In this document: one piece after another, positions 25,937-34,238 of the stretch | Numbering within the stretch: the stretch's first letter is position 1 | How the letters are laid out: the number at the start of each line of letters is the position of its first letter | Assembly (NCBI RefSeq): GCF_900141755.1 | Contig: NZ_LT670844.1 | Coordinates: 992,001-1,056,000 of the forward strand | Reading direction: 5' to 3' | DNA length: 64,000 bases | DNA from: Bradyrhizobium lablabi | GTDB lineage: Bacteria; Pseudomonadota; Alphaproteobacteria; Rhizobiales; Xanthobacteraceae | Program-made: the position numbers and the translations under genes | The notes under the pieces: model-generated | What the model was told of the DNA's origin: nothing | Seen by the model: only the letters and a program-made list of their open reading frames with translations | Database searches by the model: none

Positions 25937-26835
25937 TCCCAGGCCGCGCCCGGAAGCGCATCGAGCGGAAATTTGAGATAGCGTCTGCCGTTGTCCTCGG
26001 ACTCGGGAAGACGCCCGCCACGAACGTTCACCTGCAGGGCATGCAGGATCAGCTTCGGCATCGGGAGCGTCCGGTCGCGGGCCTCGCGCAGAGCGATGAA
26101 CTCCGCCTCGCTCTTGCCGACCAGATGCGGGTTCAGGCGCTTCTGGTCGCCGACCGTGCTTTGCCAGCGCGGCTCTCGCCCGCCCGGTTGATAATCGTGA
26201 CCAGTAAAGACCCGGGTCTCATCGGGAAGCGCGAGAATGTCCTGGATCGACGCCCACAGCGTCTTGGCGCTGCCGCCGGGAAAATCGGCGCGCGCCGTGC
26301 CGCTATCCGGCATGAACAGCGTGTCGTGGACGAAGGCGGCGTCGCCGATCACATAGGTGATCGAGGCGAGCGTGTGTCCGGGCGAGAACAGCACATGCGC
26401 GTTGAGCGAGCCGACCTTGAAGCGGTCGCCATGCTGGAAGAGACAGTTCCATTGCGAACCGTCGGATGGCAGCGACGGCAAGTTGTAGATGCCCTTCCAA
26501 AGGCGTTGCACGTCGACGACACGCTCGCCGATCGCCGTCGGCGCACCCGTCTTCTCGTGCAGATAATGCGCGGCCGAGAAGTGGTCGGCGTGCGGATGGG
26601 TGTCGAGAATCCATGCGACCGTCAGGTCATTCTCGGCGACATAGGCGAGGATGGCGTCCGCGTTGACGGTCCCGGTCGCGCCCGACTTCTCGTCGAAGTC
26701 GAGCACGGGATCGATGATGGCGCAGGCCCTGGTGGCCGGATCGCCGACGACGTACTGGATGCTCGAAGTGCGCGGGTCGAAAAAGCCTTTGACGTCGGGT
26801 TTGACGCGCGTGATCTGGTTCATCATCCGCCTCAT
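25933..26835 (-). CDS. Metallo-beta-lactamase-fold persulfide dioxygenase (ETHE1/Blh type)
   Basis: A 300-residue enzyme that oxidises glutathione persulfide to sulfite. The metal motif is THPHADHFSAAH (H80, H82, D84, H85), followed by SPGHTLAS, the aspartate in MPDSGTARADFPGGSA and the terminal histidine in FTGHDYQPGG, the mono-iron persulfide dioxygenase pattern. The start at 26835 overlaps the peroxiredoxin stop (ATGA). A start three codons in, with GAGG before it, is also possible. In Xylella-type operons this domain is fused to the DUF442 phosphatase-like domain; here they are separate genes. Confidence 0.9.
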   Translation of the reverse strand: MRRMMNQITRVKPDVKGFFDPRTSSIQYVVGDPATRACAIIDPVLDFDEKSGATGTVNADAILAYVAENDLTVAWILDTHPHADHFSAAHYLHEKTGAPTAIGERVVDVQRLWKGIYNLPSLPSDGSQWNCLFQHGDRFKVGSLNAHVLFSPGHTLASITYVIGDAAFVHDTLFMPDSGTARADFPGGSAKTLWASIQDILALPDETRVFTGHDYQPGGREPRWQSTVGDQKRLNPHLVGKSEAEFIALREARDRTLPMPKLILHALQVNVRGGRLPESEDNGRRYLKFPLDALPGAAWE

Positions 26836-27497
26836 AGTTTTCTCAGGCGGTAATACCAGTCCAGCGTGTCGCCGGACGCGCCTGATTCATTGAGGGCATC
26901 GACGGTGATCGGCGCCGGCTCGATCACGGCATCGCCGTGCCGCCAGCCTTCCGGCGTTGACACGGCTTCCCGGTCGGTGGTCTGCAGCGCTTCGACGAGA
27001 CGGAGAATTTCCTCGACAGAACGGCCGGTCGACATCGGATACCAGACCATCGCGCGGATCAGGCCGTCAGGATCGATGACAAAGGTCGCCCGCACGGTGG
27101 AGCTGTCGGCCGCGTCCGGATGAATCATGCCGTAGGCGGCGGCGATCGCCATCGACGGATCCTCGGTGATCGGGAACGGCACCGTCACATCGAAGCGTTC
27201 GTGGATCGAGCGCACCCAGGCGATATGCGAGTACAGGCTGTCGACGGAGAGCGCCAGGAGATCGCAGCCCAGCGCCTGGAAGCGGTCGTAGGCTTTCGAG
27301 AAGGCGACGAACTCGCTGGTGCAGACCGGCGTGAAATCCGCTGGATGCGAGAAGAACACCAGCCAGCGGCCGCGATAATCGTCCAGCGATCGCTTGCCCA
27401 TGGTGGTGCGGGTTGAGAAGCGAGGCGCGGGGCTGCCGATCAGCAGCGGCCGGGTAACGACGGCCGGCGCCGGTCGTTCAAGGATGGGCTCGGTCAT
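26832..27497 (-). CDS. Peroxiredoxin, 1-Cys (Prx6/AhpC-TSA) type
   Basis: A 221-residue thioredoxin-fold peroxidase. The peroxidatic cysteine C59 is in PADFTPVCTSEFVAFSK. The C-terminal part (DEXDWYY-like end SGDTLDWYYRLRKL) belongs to the Prx6 group, and no canonical resolving cysteine is seen. Inside the sulfide operon it may reduce peroxides or persulfides formed during sulfide oxidation. It overlaps its neighbours by 4 bp on both sides. Confidence 0.9.
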   Translation of the reverse strand: MTEPILERPAPAVVTRPLLIGSPAPRFSTRTTMGKRSLDDYRGRWLVFFSHPADFTPVCTSEFVAFSKAYDRFQALGCDLLALSVDSLYSHIAWVRSIHERFDVTVPFPITEDPSMAIAAAYGMIHPDAADSSTVRATFVIDPDGLIRAMVWYPMSTGRSVEEILRLVEALQTTDREAVSTPEGWRHGDAVIEPAPITVDALNESGASGDTLDWYYRLRKL

Positions 27498-27940
27498 TTG
27501 TGATCTCCTGCAGAACCGTTGCGGTGGGCGGCAAGCCAGGCCCGGGCCGCGTTCGTGTCGACGCCGAGCTCTCTCGCCTTGGCAAGCAGTTCCTCGTCAG
27601 AAAGCGAATCGAGATCACCCGAGAGAACCCAAAGGTAGAAGGAGCGTGCGCCGCTCCTGCAGTGCGCGACGACAGGACCGGGCGCCTGCTCGATCGTCTC
27701 CTTGAGAAGCCGAGCGTCCTGTTCGGTCATGCCCATGGTCGTCACGGGAATGTGGACATAGCCGAGCCCAGCTGCGCGAGCGGCTTCCGCTTCCACGGCT
27801 GAGCCGAGCTGGGTGGGATCTTCGCCGTCGGGCCGGTTGTTGACCACGGTCGTAAAACCAGACCGTCTAAACTCTTGAAAGTCCGAAAGTTTCGGCTGCG
27901 GCGCGACCGCGAGCTTGGCTGTGACTGCAATAGGTTTCAT
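27494..27940 (-). CDS. DUF442/TIGR01244 sulfur transferase or phosphatase-like protein
   Basis: A 148-residue protein with the cysteine loop AHCRSGARSFYLW (CX5R), shared by tyrosine-phosphatase-like and rhodanese-like folds. The family is usually joined to a persulfide dioxygenase domain (Blh) and probably handles persulfide sulfur. The start is fixed by AAGGAGGTCCCG before the ATG at 27940; the frame is open to 27970. It is the first gene of the operon, 102 bp from the divergent sqr start. Confidence 0.85.
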   Translation of the reverse strand: MKPIAVTAKLAVAPQPKLSDFQEFRRSGFTTVVNNRPDGEDPTQLGSAVEAEAARAAGLGYVHIPVTTMGMTEQDARLLKETIEQAPGPVVAHCRSGARSFYLWVLSGDLDSLSDEELLAKARELGVDTNAARAWLAAHRNGSAGDHK

Positions 27941-27963
27941 CGGGACCTCCTTGACGCCGGTCG

Positions 27964-27995
27964 ATATCATTATATAATTAACTATAGTGAGATAT
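27964..27995. promoter_or_regulatory. AT-rich imperfect palindrome, candidate BigR operator
   Basis: A 32-bp imperfect palindrome with outer arms ATATC/GATAT and inner TATA/TATA around a TTAA centre. It is strikingly AT-rich against its surroundings and lies between the divergent sulfide operon (start 27940) and sqr (start 28043). BigR-type repressors bind TA-rich palindromes overlapping the -10 region. Confidence 0.55.
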
Positions 27996-28042
27996 GAAAA
28001 AATGCAAGTGAAAAAGATCTAACAAGAGCGAAGGAGGCGTCC

Positions 28043-29305
28043 ATGGACGCAATCGTGCAAGAAGCAGCGGCAGGCATCGCAGAGGTGAAACATGCCATCG
28101 TGATCGTCGGGGGCGGCGCCGCCGGCATCACCGTCGCGGCGGAGTTGAAGCGCCATGACCCGGGCCTCGACATCGCCATTGTCGAGCCATCGGAGCTTCA
28201 CTGGTACCAGCCGGGCTGGACGCTGGTTGGCGCCGGCGTCTTTAGCCGCAAGCAGACCGAACGGCGCGAGGAGAAGTTGATCCCGAAAGGCGTGACGTGG
28301 ATCAGGGCCGCGGTGGCAAGCTTTGATCCGGACGAGAACGCGGTCCGGCTCTCGGACGGCCGGCAGGTCCGCTACGACTTCCTCATCGCCTGCCCCGGGC
28401 TCAAGATCGATTGGGACGCCATTGAGGGCCTGACCGACGCGCTGGGACGCAACGGCGTCTGCAGCAATTATCGGCCCGATACCGCCGAATACACATGGCA
28501 GCTGATCAAGAGCTTTCGCGGCGGCACCGCCCTGTTCACGCAGCCGGCCATGCCGATCAAATGCGCCGGCGCGCCGCAGAAGATCATGTATCTGATGGCC
28601 GACCACCTGCGGCGCAATCGCGAGCTCTCGGCCGCCTCGCTCGAATTCAACCTGGCGGGCGAGGCGCTGTTCGGCGTGCCATTCTTCGTTCCGCCGCTGC
28701 AGAAAGCGGTCGACGGCTACGGCATCAAGGTTGCTTACAAGCACAATCTCAAGGCGATCGATGGATCTACGAAGACTGCGCTGTTTTCCGTCACTGGCGC
28801 GGATGGCAAGGTCTCCGAGGTCGAAAAGCGCTTCGACATGATCCATGTCGTGCCGCCGCAGACCGGCCTCGACGTCGTCCGTGCAAGTCCGCTCGCGAAC
28901 GCCGCCGGTTGGATCGAGGTCGATCCCGCCAACCTGCGTCATGTTCGCTATCCGAATATCTTTGCCCTCGGAGATGCGGCTTCCACGACCAACGCCAAGA
29001 CCGCAGCGGCCGTGCGCATACAGGCGCCCATCGTGGTCGCCAATCTGCTGGCCGCCATGAAAGGCGAGCCGCTGACGAGAGCCTATGACGGCTACGGGTC
29101 GTGCCCCCTCACCGTTGCCTACGGCAAGATCGTGCTCGCCGAGTTCGCCTATGGCGGCAAGGTGACGCCGAGCTTCCCGCTCGACCCGCGCGTTCCCCGC
29201 CGCAGCATGTGGCTCCTGAAGACGAAGTTGCTTCCCTGGCTCTACTGGTCTCACATGTTCAAGGGCGGCGAGTTCGACATTCCTCACCGCGCGAGAGGCT
29301 GGTGA
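28043..29305 (+). CDS. sqr: Sulfide:quinone oxidoreductase (type II, SQOR-like)
   Basis: A 420-residue peripheral membrane flavoprotein that oxidises H2S and passes electrons to quinone. The FAD-binding IVGGGAAGITVAAELKR is at residues 21-37. Redox cysteines C174 (MPIKCAGAPQK) and C354 (YGSCPLTVAY) correspond to the pair of mitochondrial-type SQOR, and C117 (IACPG) is also present. A second dinucleotide contact is at IFALGDAASTTNAKTAAAV. The C-terminal amphipathic KTKLLPWLYWSHMFKG should anchor it to the membrane. GGAGG lies 5 bp before the ATG. It is divergent from the bigR operon and probably shares its operator. Confidence 0.93.
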   Translation: MDAIVQEAAAGIAEVKHAIVIVGGGAAGITVAAELKRHDPGLDIAIVEPSELHWYQPGWTLVGAGVFSRKQTERREEKLIPKGVTWIRAAVASFDPDENAVRLSDGRQVRYDFLIACPGLKIDWDAIEGLTDALGRNGVCSNYRPDTAEYTWQLIKSFRGGTALFTQPAMPIKCAGAPQKIMYLMADHLRRNRELSAASLEFNLAGEALFGVPFFVPPLQKAVDGYGIKVAYKHNLKAIDGSTKTALFSVTGADGKVSEVEKRFDMIHVVPPQTGLDVVRASPLANAAGWIEVDPANLRHVRYPNIFALGDAASTTNAKTAAAVRIQAPIVVANLLAAMKGEPLTRAYDGYGSCPLTVAYGKIVLAEFAYGGKVTPSFPLDPRVPRRSMWLLKTKLLPWLYWSHMFKGGEFDIPHRARGW

Positions 29306-29476
29306 CCTGCCGAGGGGCGTCCGGGCATTCTCCTGCCGTCGCGACCGAGTCGCTCGGCATGCCGATTCCAGATGATTGGGCCCTTTGGCTCGGGCCGGAC
29401 AATGCTACCGCTTGCGGAACCAATTATGTTGCATTGCAAGAGCCAATATGCTGCTATGCAGGCGAATGCGTGGCGC

Positions 29477-29493
29477 TGGCATCTGGCATGCCT
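29477..29493. promoter_or_regulatory. Oxalate-regulon operator variant before the small gene
   Basis: TGGCATCTGGCATGCCT keeps both 6-bp arms of the GntR palindrome with one mismatch. It lies 35 bp before the ATG of the 45-residue gene at 29528. Confidence 0.5.
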
Positions 29494-29527
29494 AGCTCAT
29501 GTCTCGCTATCGCAACAAGGGAACAAA

Positions 29528-29665
29528 ATGTCCAAGTCTGCCTCTATCGGCCTCGCACGCCCGGCCACATTTTTCGGCCGCGTGATGGCCGCGATCGATC
29601 GCCTGCTGATGGCGAACGCCAATATCGCTGTTCGTAACGGCGACCTCCCCTATTTCGGCCTCTGA
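29528..29665 (+). CDS. Small protein of the oxalate locus, 45 residues
   Basis: The protein is basic and amphipathic. It begins MSKSASIGLARPATFFGRVM, has an I/L/M-rich helix in the middle (AAIDRLLMANANIAV) and ends RNGDLPYFGL. AAGGGA six bases before the ATG at 29528 gives a good ribosome site; the frame is open upstream to 29372 without one. It has its own candidate GntR operator 35 bp upstream and a strong terminator at 29737, so it looks like a stand-alone short transcript. I recognise no family. Its regulation suggests a role in oxalate growth. Confidence 0.6.
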   Translation: MSKSASIGLARPATFFGRVMAAIDRLLMANANIAVRNGDLPYFGL

Positions 29666-29736
29666 GCGCTGCAAAAGCGCGGCGTTGCAGCAAGCCTGCA
29701 CTATCGCGGACCAGACCCTGCAATCCGCTTCCCAGC

Positions 29737-29761
29737 CCCCGGTTTACCGGGGTCTTTTTTT
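29737..29761 (+). terminator. Rho-independent terminator after the 45-residue gene
   Basis: CCCCGG (29737-29742), loop TTTA, CCGGGG (29747-29752), then TCTTTTTTT. A canonical terminator that isolates the small gene from the antiporter gene. Confidence 0.88.
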
Positions 29762-29857
29762 GCCCTGCGTTCCGCGCCCGGAACCGCGGAGGCCGACAGC
29801 AAGCGACTGCGACATTTTGGACGCGACAACGCTGCAAAGGAAGTATGACTTGCGCTC

Positions 29858-29874
29858 TGGCATATCACATACCA
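29858..29874. promoter_or_regulatory. Oxalate-regulon operator before the antiporter gene
   Basis: TGGCATATCACATACCA, arms TGGCAT/ATACCA, 55 bp before the antiporter ATG. It differs from the 20549/20630 palindrome by one arm base plus the spacer. Confidence 0.55.
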
Positions 29875-29928
29875 AAATGGCTTCCGGGTAACGCTCGTCC
29901 AACAGAAGCGTGCCCTTGGGGAGAAACC

Positions 29929-31242
29929 ATGACCGCCACCACTCGAGGGCCGGCGTCGCCGGTCTCTGAACGCACCTACTTCCGCTGGTTACAACTTGCG
30001 ATGGGCGTCGTCTGCATGGCGATGATCGCGAATCTGCAATATGGCTGGACGCTGTTCGTCGACCCCATCGACGCCAAATATCACTGGGGCCGCGCCGCGA
30101 TCCAATTGGCCTTTACGCTGTTCGTGGTGACGGAGACCTGGCTGGTTCCGATCGAAGCGTGGTTCGTCGACAAATACGGTCCACGTGCGGTGATCATGTT
30201 CGGCGGGGTGATGATCGCGATCGCCTGGGTGATGAACTCCTACGCCAATTCGCTGGTGCTGCTTTATGTCGCCGCGATCGTCGGCGGCATCGGCGCCGGC
30301 TCGGTATACGGCACCTGCGTCGGCAATGCGCTAAAATGGTTTCCCGACCGCCGTGGCCTGGCGGCGGGCGCGACCGCCGCGGGTTTTGGCGCCGGTGCTG
30401 CGATCACGGTGGTGCCGATTGCGAACATGATTGCGGCGAGCGGCTACCAGGCCGCTTTTCTTACATTTGGCATCGGCCAGGGCTTGATCGTCTTCATCCT
30501 CGCCTTTTTCCTGCGCAAGCCGGCGCGGGCGATGCCGATCAAGAAGAAGCAGCTCAATCTGCCCCAGACCAAGATCGACTTCACGCCGCCGCAGGTGCTG
30601 CGCAGCCCGATCTTCTGGGTGATGTATCTGACATTCGTGATGGTCGCCGCGGGCGGTCTGATGGCGGCGGCGCAAATCGCGCCGATCGCCCACGACTTCA
30701 AGATCGCCAATGAGCCCGTCGGTCTTCTCGGCTTCCAGATGGCGGCGCTGACCTTTGCGATATCGCTCGACCGGATCTTCGACGGCTTCGGCCGTCCGTT
30801 CTTCGGCTGGGTTTCCGACCATATCGGCCGCGAACACACGATGTTTATCGCGTTCGCGATCGGCGCCTTGATGCTGCTGACGCTATCGACCTACGGCCAA
30901 ATCCCCATCGTCTTCGTGCTGGCGACCGCGGTTTATTTCGGCGTGTTCGGTGAAATCTACAGCCTGTTCCCGGCGACATCAGGCGATACGTTCGGAGCAA
31001 AATATGCCACCACCAACAACGGCATGCTGTACACGGCGAAGGGAACCGCCGCCCTGCTGGTGCCGCTCGCAAGCCTCGTCGCCTCCAAATATGGCTGGCA
31101 GGCGGTGTTCGTGATCGCCGTTGCGCTCAACGCGACCGCCGCGCTCACGGCGCTGTTCGTGATCAAGCCAATGCGACGCACTTTCATCCTGGGCAGTGAA
31201 GCGAGGTCGGATACTCGCGCCGGCGACGCCAGGGCCGCCTGA
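29929..31242 (+). CDS. oxlT: Oxalate/formate antiporter, MFS (OxlT type)
   Basis: A 437-residue 12-helix transporter exchanging oxalate for formate. The substrate-binding basic residues of OxlT are matched by R282 in LDRIFDGFGRPFFGWVSD and K371 in MLYTAKGTAALLVP. The N-terminal YGWTLFVDPI and MFS loop FVDKYGPR are typical. GGGGAGAAACC before the ATG at 29929 fixes the start, although the frame is open from 29845. It is separated from oxc-frc by the sulfide cassette but carries the same operator type upstream. Confidence 0.92.
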   Translation: MTATTRGPASPVSERTYFRWLQLAMGVVCMAMIANLQYGWTLFVDPIDAKYHWGRAAIQLAFTLFVVTETWLVPIEAWFVDKYGPRAVIMFGGVMIAIAWVMNSYANSLVLLYVAAIVGGIGAGSVYGTCVGNALKWFPDRRGLAAGATAAGFGAGAAITVVPIANMIAASGYQAAFLTFGIGQGLIVFILAFFLRKPARAMPIKKKQLNLPQTKIDFTPPQVLRSPIFWVMYLTFVMVAAGGLMAAAQIAPIAHDFKIANEPVGLLGFQMAALTFAISLDRIFDGFGRPFFGWVSDHIGREHTMFIAFAIGALMLLTLSTYGQIPIVFVLATAVYFGVFGEIYSLFPATSGDTFGAKYATTNNGMLYTAKGTAALLVPLASLVASKYGWQAVFVIAVALNATAALTALFVIKPMRRTFILGSEARSDTRAGDARAA

Positions 31243-31260
31243 TAACCCTTGCATTCAATG

Positions 31261-31291
31261 AAAAGAGGCGCACCGTGTGCGCCTCTTTTTT
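31261..31291 (+). terminator. Rho-independent terminator after the antiporter gene
   Basis: AAAAGAGGCGCAC (31261-31273), loop CGT, then GTGCGCCTC (31277-31285) and TTTTTT. Strong canonical hairpin, 19 bp after the stop codon. Confidence 0.92.
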
Positions 31292-31458
31292 GCGCGGCTC
31301 AACGGAACGTAAAATGTGATAGCATGTTTGGTCTGCTTTCAACCTGAACGGGCGAGGCCCGAGGTGCGAGATCCAGGTCGTCCAAACGTCAAGATCACTG
31401 CCGTTTTTTTAAAGTTCGCGAGTGGCTGACGGCGTTAAAGCGAAATTTAATTGACGGT

Positions 31459-31475
31459 TGGCATAATGTATACCA
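31459..31475. promoter_or_regulatory. Oxalate-regulon operator before the CBS-domain gene
   Basis: TGGCATAATGTATACCA, with the same arms as the antiporter site, 49 bp before the CBS-protein start. TTGACG at 31451-31456 just upstream is a possible -35. Confidence 0.55.
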
Positions 31476-31523
31476 ATCTTTTCCACACGAAGAGGGTCCT
31501 GCGGCTCATCTAGGGAGGTTGCG

Positions 31524-31952
31524 ATGCAAGTCGGAGACATCCTGTGTAAGAAAACTGCCCGCGTTGTGACGGTTCGAATGAACGAAACCGTCGCCATTGC
31601 CGCTCAATTGATGCGCGCCAGCAATATCAGCGCGCTGGTGGTCAAAGACGTGGTCCGGACCGAGGGCAACACCGCGGTCGGCATGTTCACCGAGCGCGAC
31701 GTCGTCCGCGCCATTGCCGAGCATGGTGCTGCCGGCGTCAACCTGAAGGTCTCGCAACTGATTTCCGTGCAGCATCTCGTCTCCTGCAGTTCGACCGATA
31801 CGCTCGAACAGGTCCGTTATCTCATGCACCGGCACCACATCCGCCATCTGCCTGTGATCGACAATTACTCCCTGATCGGCGTCATCAGCATGCGCGACAT
31901 CGCTACCGCGCTCGATGAAGTGGCAGCGGTGCCAACCGTCTCGGCTGCCTGA
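31524..31952 (+). CDS. Two-CBS-domain protein of the oxalate locus
   Basis: A 142-residue protein consisting only of a CBS pair. The first CBS (about 5-65) ends with VGMFTERDVVRAIAEHG and the second (about 75-135) with IGVISMRDIATALDEV; both have the G-h-h-S/T-x-x-D nucleotide-contact motif. CBS pairs bind AMP, ATP, SAM or NADH-type ligands and often regulate partner enzymes. AGGGAGGTTGCG precedes the ATG. The upstream operator ties it to the oxalate regulon, where it could sense energy or CoA-nucleotide state; the partner is unknown. Confidence 0.85.
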   Translation: MQVGDILCKKTARVVTVRMNETVAIAAQLMRASNISALVVKDVVRTEGNTAVGMFTERDVVRAIAEHGAAGVNLKVSQLISVQHLVSCSSTDTLEQVRYLMHRHHIRHLPVIDNYSLIGVISMRDIATALDEVAAVPTVSAA

Positions 31953-32055
31953 CAAGAGCTCCGCGTCGGCTGCGACCTCCCCGGCTTTGAGTTACCGCTC
32001 AAAGCCTGCAAGGAGTCGGTGCTGAAATTTCCACCAACTGCGCTGGAAAGTTTTC

Positions 32056-33075
32056 ATGAAAATCTGCATCTATGGCGCCGGCGCGATCGGCGGATATCTG
32101 GGAGTGCAACTGCTGCGCGCTGGCGCCGACGTCAGCCTGGTTGCGCGCGGAGCGCATCTTGCCTCGATGCGCGAGAGCGGATTGAAACTGCTGATCGGTG
32201 ATGAAGAACGCGTGGTGCAGCCACGCTGCACCGACAATCCTTCCGAGCTCGGACCGCAAGATTTCGTGATCGTCTGCCTGAAGGCACATTCCATCACCGG
32301 CGCGATCGAAGCGATGCAGCCGCTGCTCGGGCCACGAACGCGGATCGTCACCGCGGTCAATGGAATTCCCTATTGGTATTTTTACAAGCACGGCGGCCGC
32401 TTCGAGGGTTCGACGCTGGACAGCATCGATCCCGGCGGACGGCAATGGCGCGAGCTTACGCCAGAGCGGGCGATCGGATGCATCGTCTATCCCGCAACCG
32501 AGATCGAGGCGCCAGGCGTGATCCGCCATGTCTACGGCGATCGCTTCCCGATCGGAGAGCCGTCGGGCGAAATCAGTTCGGACGTTGAGCGGCTTTCCGC
32601 GCTATTCGTCGCGGCTGGAATGCAGGCCCCCGCGCTCGAGCGCATCCGCGACGAAATCTGGCTCAAGTTGTGGGGTAATGTCTGCCTCAATCCGATCTCG
32701 GCGCTGACCCATGCAACGCTCGATGTGATCTGCTCCGATCCGACCACGCGCGCGCTGTCGAAAGCGATTATGCTGGAAACCCAGGCGATCGCCGAAAGTT
32801 TTGGGGTCAAATTCCGCGTCGACGTCGAACGGCGGATCGAGGGCGCACGCAAGGTCGGCGCTCACAAGACATCAATGCTGCAGGATCTTGAACGCGGCCG
32901 CCCGATGGAGATCGATCCGCTGGTGACCGTGGTGCAGGAAATGGGGCGTTTAACGCAGATACCGACGCCAGCGCTGGATGCGGTGCTGGCGCTGGTTGCC
33001 CAGCGCGCCAAAATCGCCGGCCTATATGACGGAATTGTCCGCCCCACGGAAACAAAGGCCCTCGCCTTTGCATGA
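32056..33075 (+). CDS. PanE-like 2-dehydropantoate 2-reductase family protein
   Basis: A 339-residue NADP-dependent reductase of the ketopantoate reductase fold. It has the nucleotide-binding IYGAGAIGGYLGVQLLRAG at the start, lysine in CLKAHS, the catalytic lysine/asparagine pair in EIWLKLWGNVCLNPISAL, and a C-terminal helical domain with the E-D motif around GRPMEIDP. GGAAAG precedes the ATG. The family includes true PanE (CoA biosynthesis) and many paralogues acting on other 2-oxo acids. Its place 100 bp after the CBS gene suggests the oxalate locus, but no operator precedes it. Confidence 0.82.
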   Translation: MKICIYGAGAIGGYLGVQLLRAGADVSLVARGAHLASMRESGLKLLIGDEERVVQPRCTDNPSELGPQDFVIVCLKAHSITGAIEAMQPLLGPRTRIVTAVNGIPYWYFYKHGGRFEGSTLDSIDPGGRQWRELTPERAIGCIVYPATEIEAPGVIRHVYGDRFPIGEPSGEISSDVERLSALFVAAGMQAPALERIRDEIWLKLWGNVCLNPISALTHATLDVICSDPTTRALSKAIMLETQAIAESFGVKFRVDVERRIEGARKVGAHKTSMLQDLERGRPMEIDPLVTVVQEMGRLTQIPTPALDAVLALVAQRAKIAGLYDGIVRPTETKALAFA

Positions 33076-33108
33076 TCGGACTGCCTGAGCCGCTTTCGCG
33101 CCCGGTAG

Positions 33109-34206
<1,098 letters not shown>

Positions 34207-34238
34207 AGCCCTTCGCCTTAACAAAAAAGAGAAGAGCC

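Noticed and set aside
28019..29287. 422-residue minus-strand frame opposite sqr
   Set aside because: Arginine- and glycine-rich shadow of a well-supported flavoprotein gene; no ribosome site or domain.
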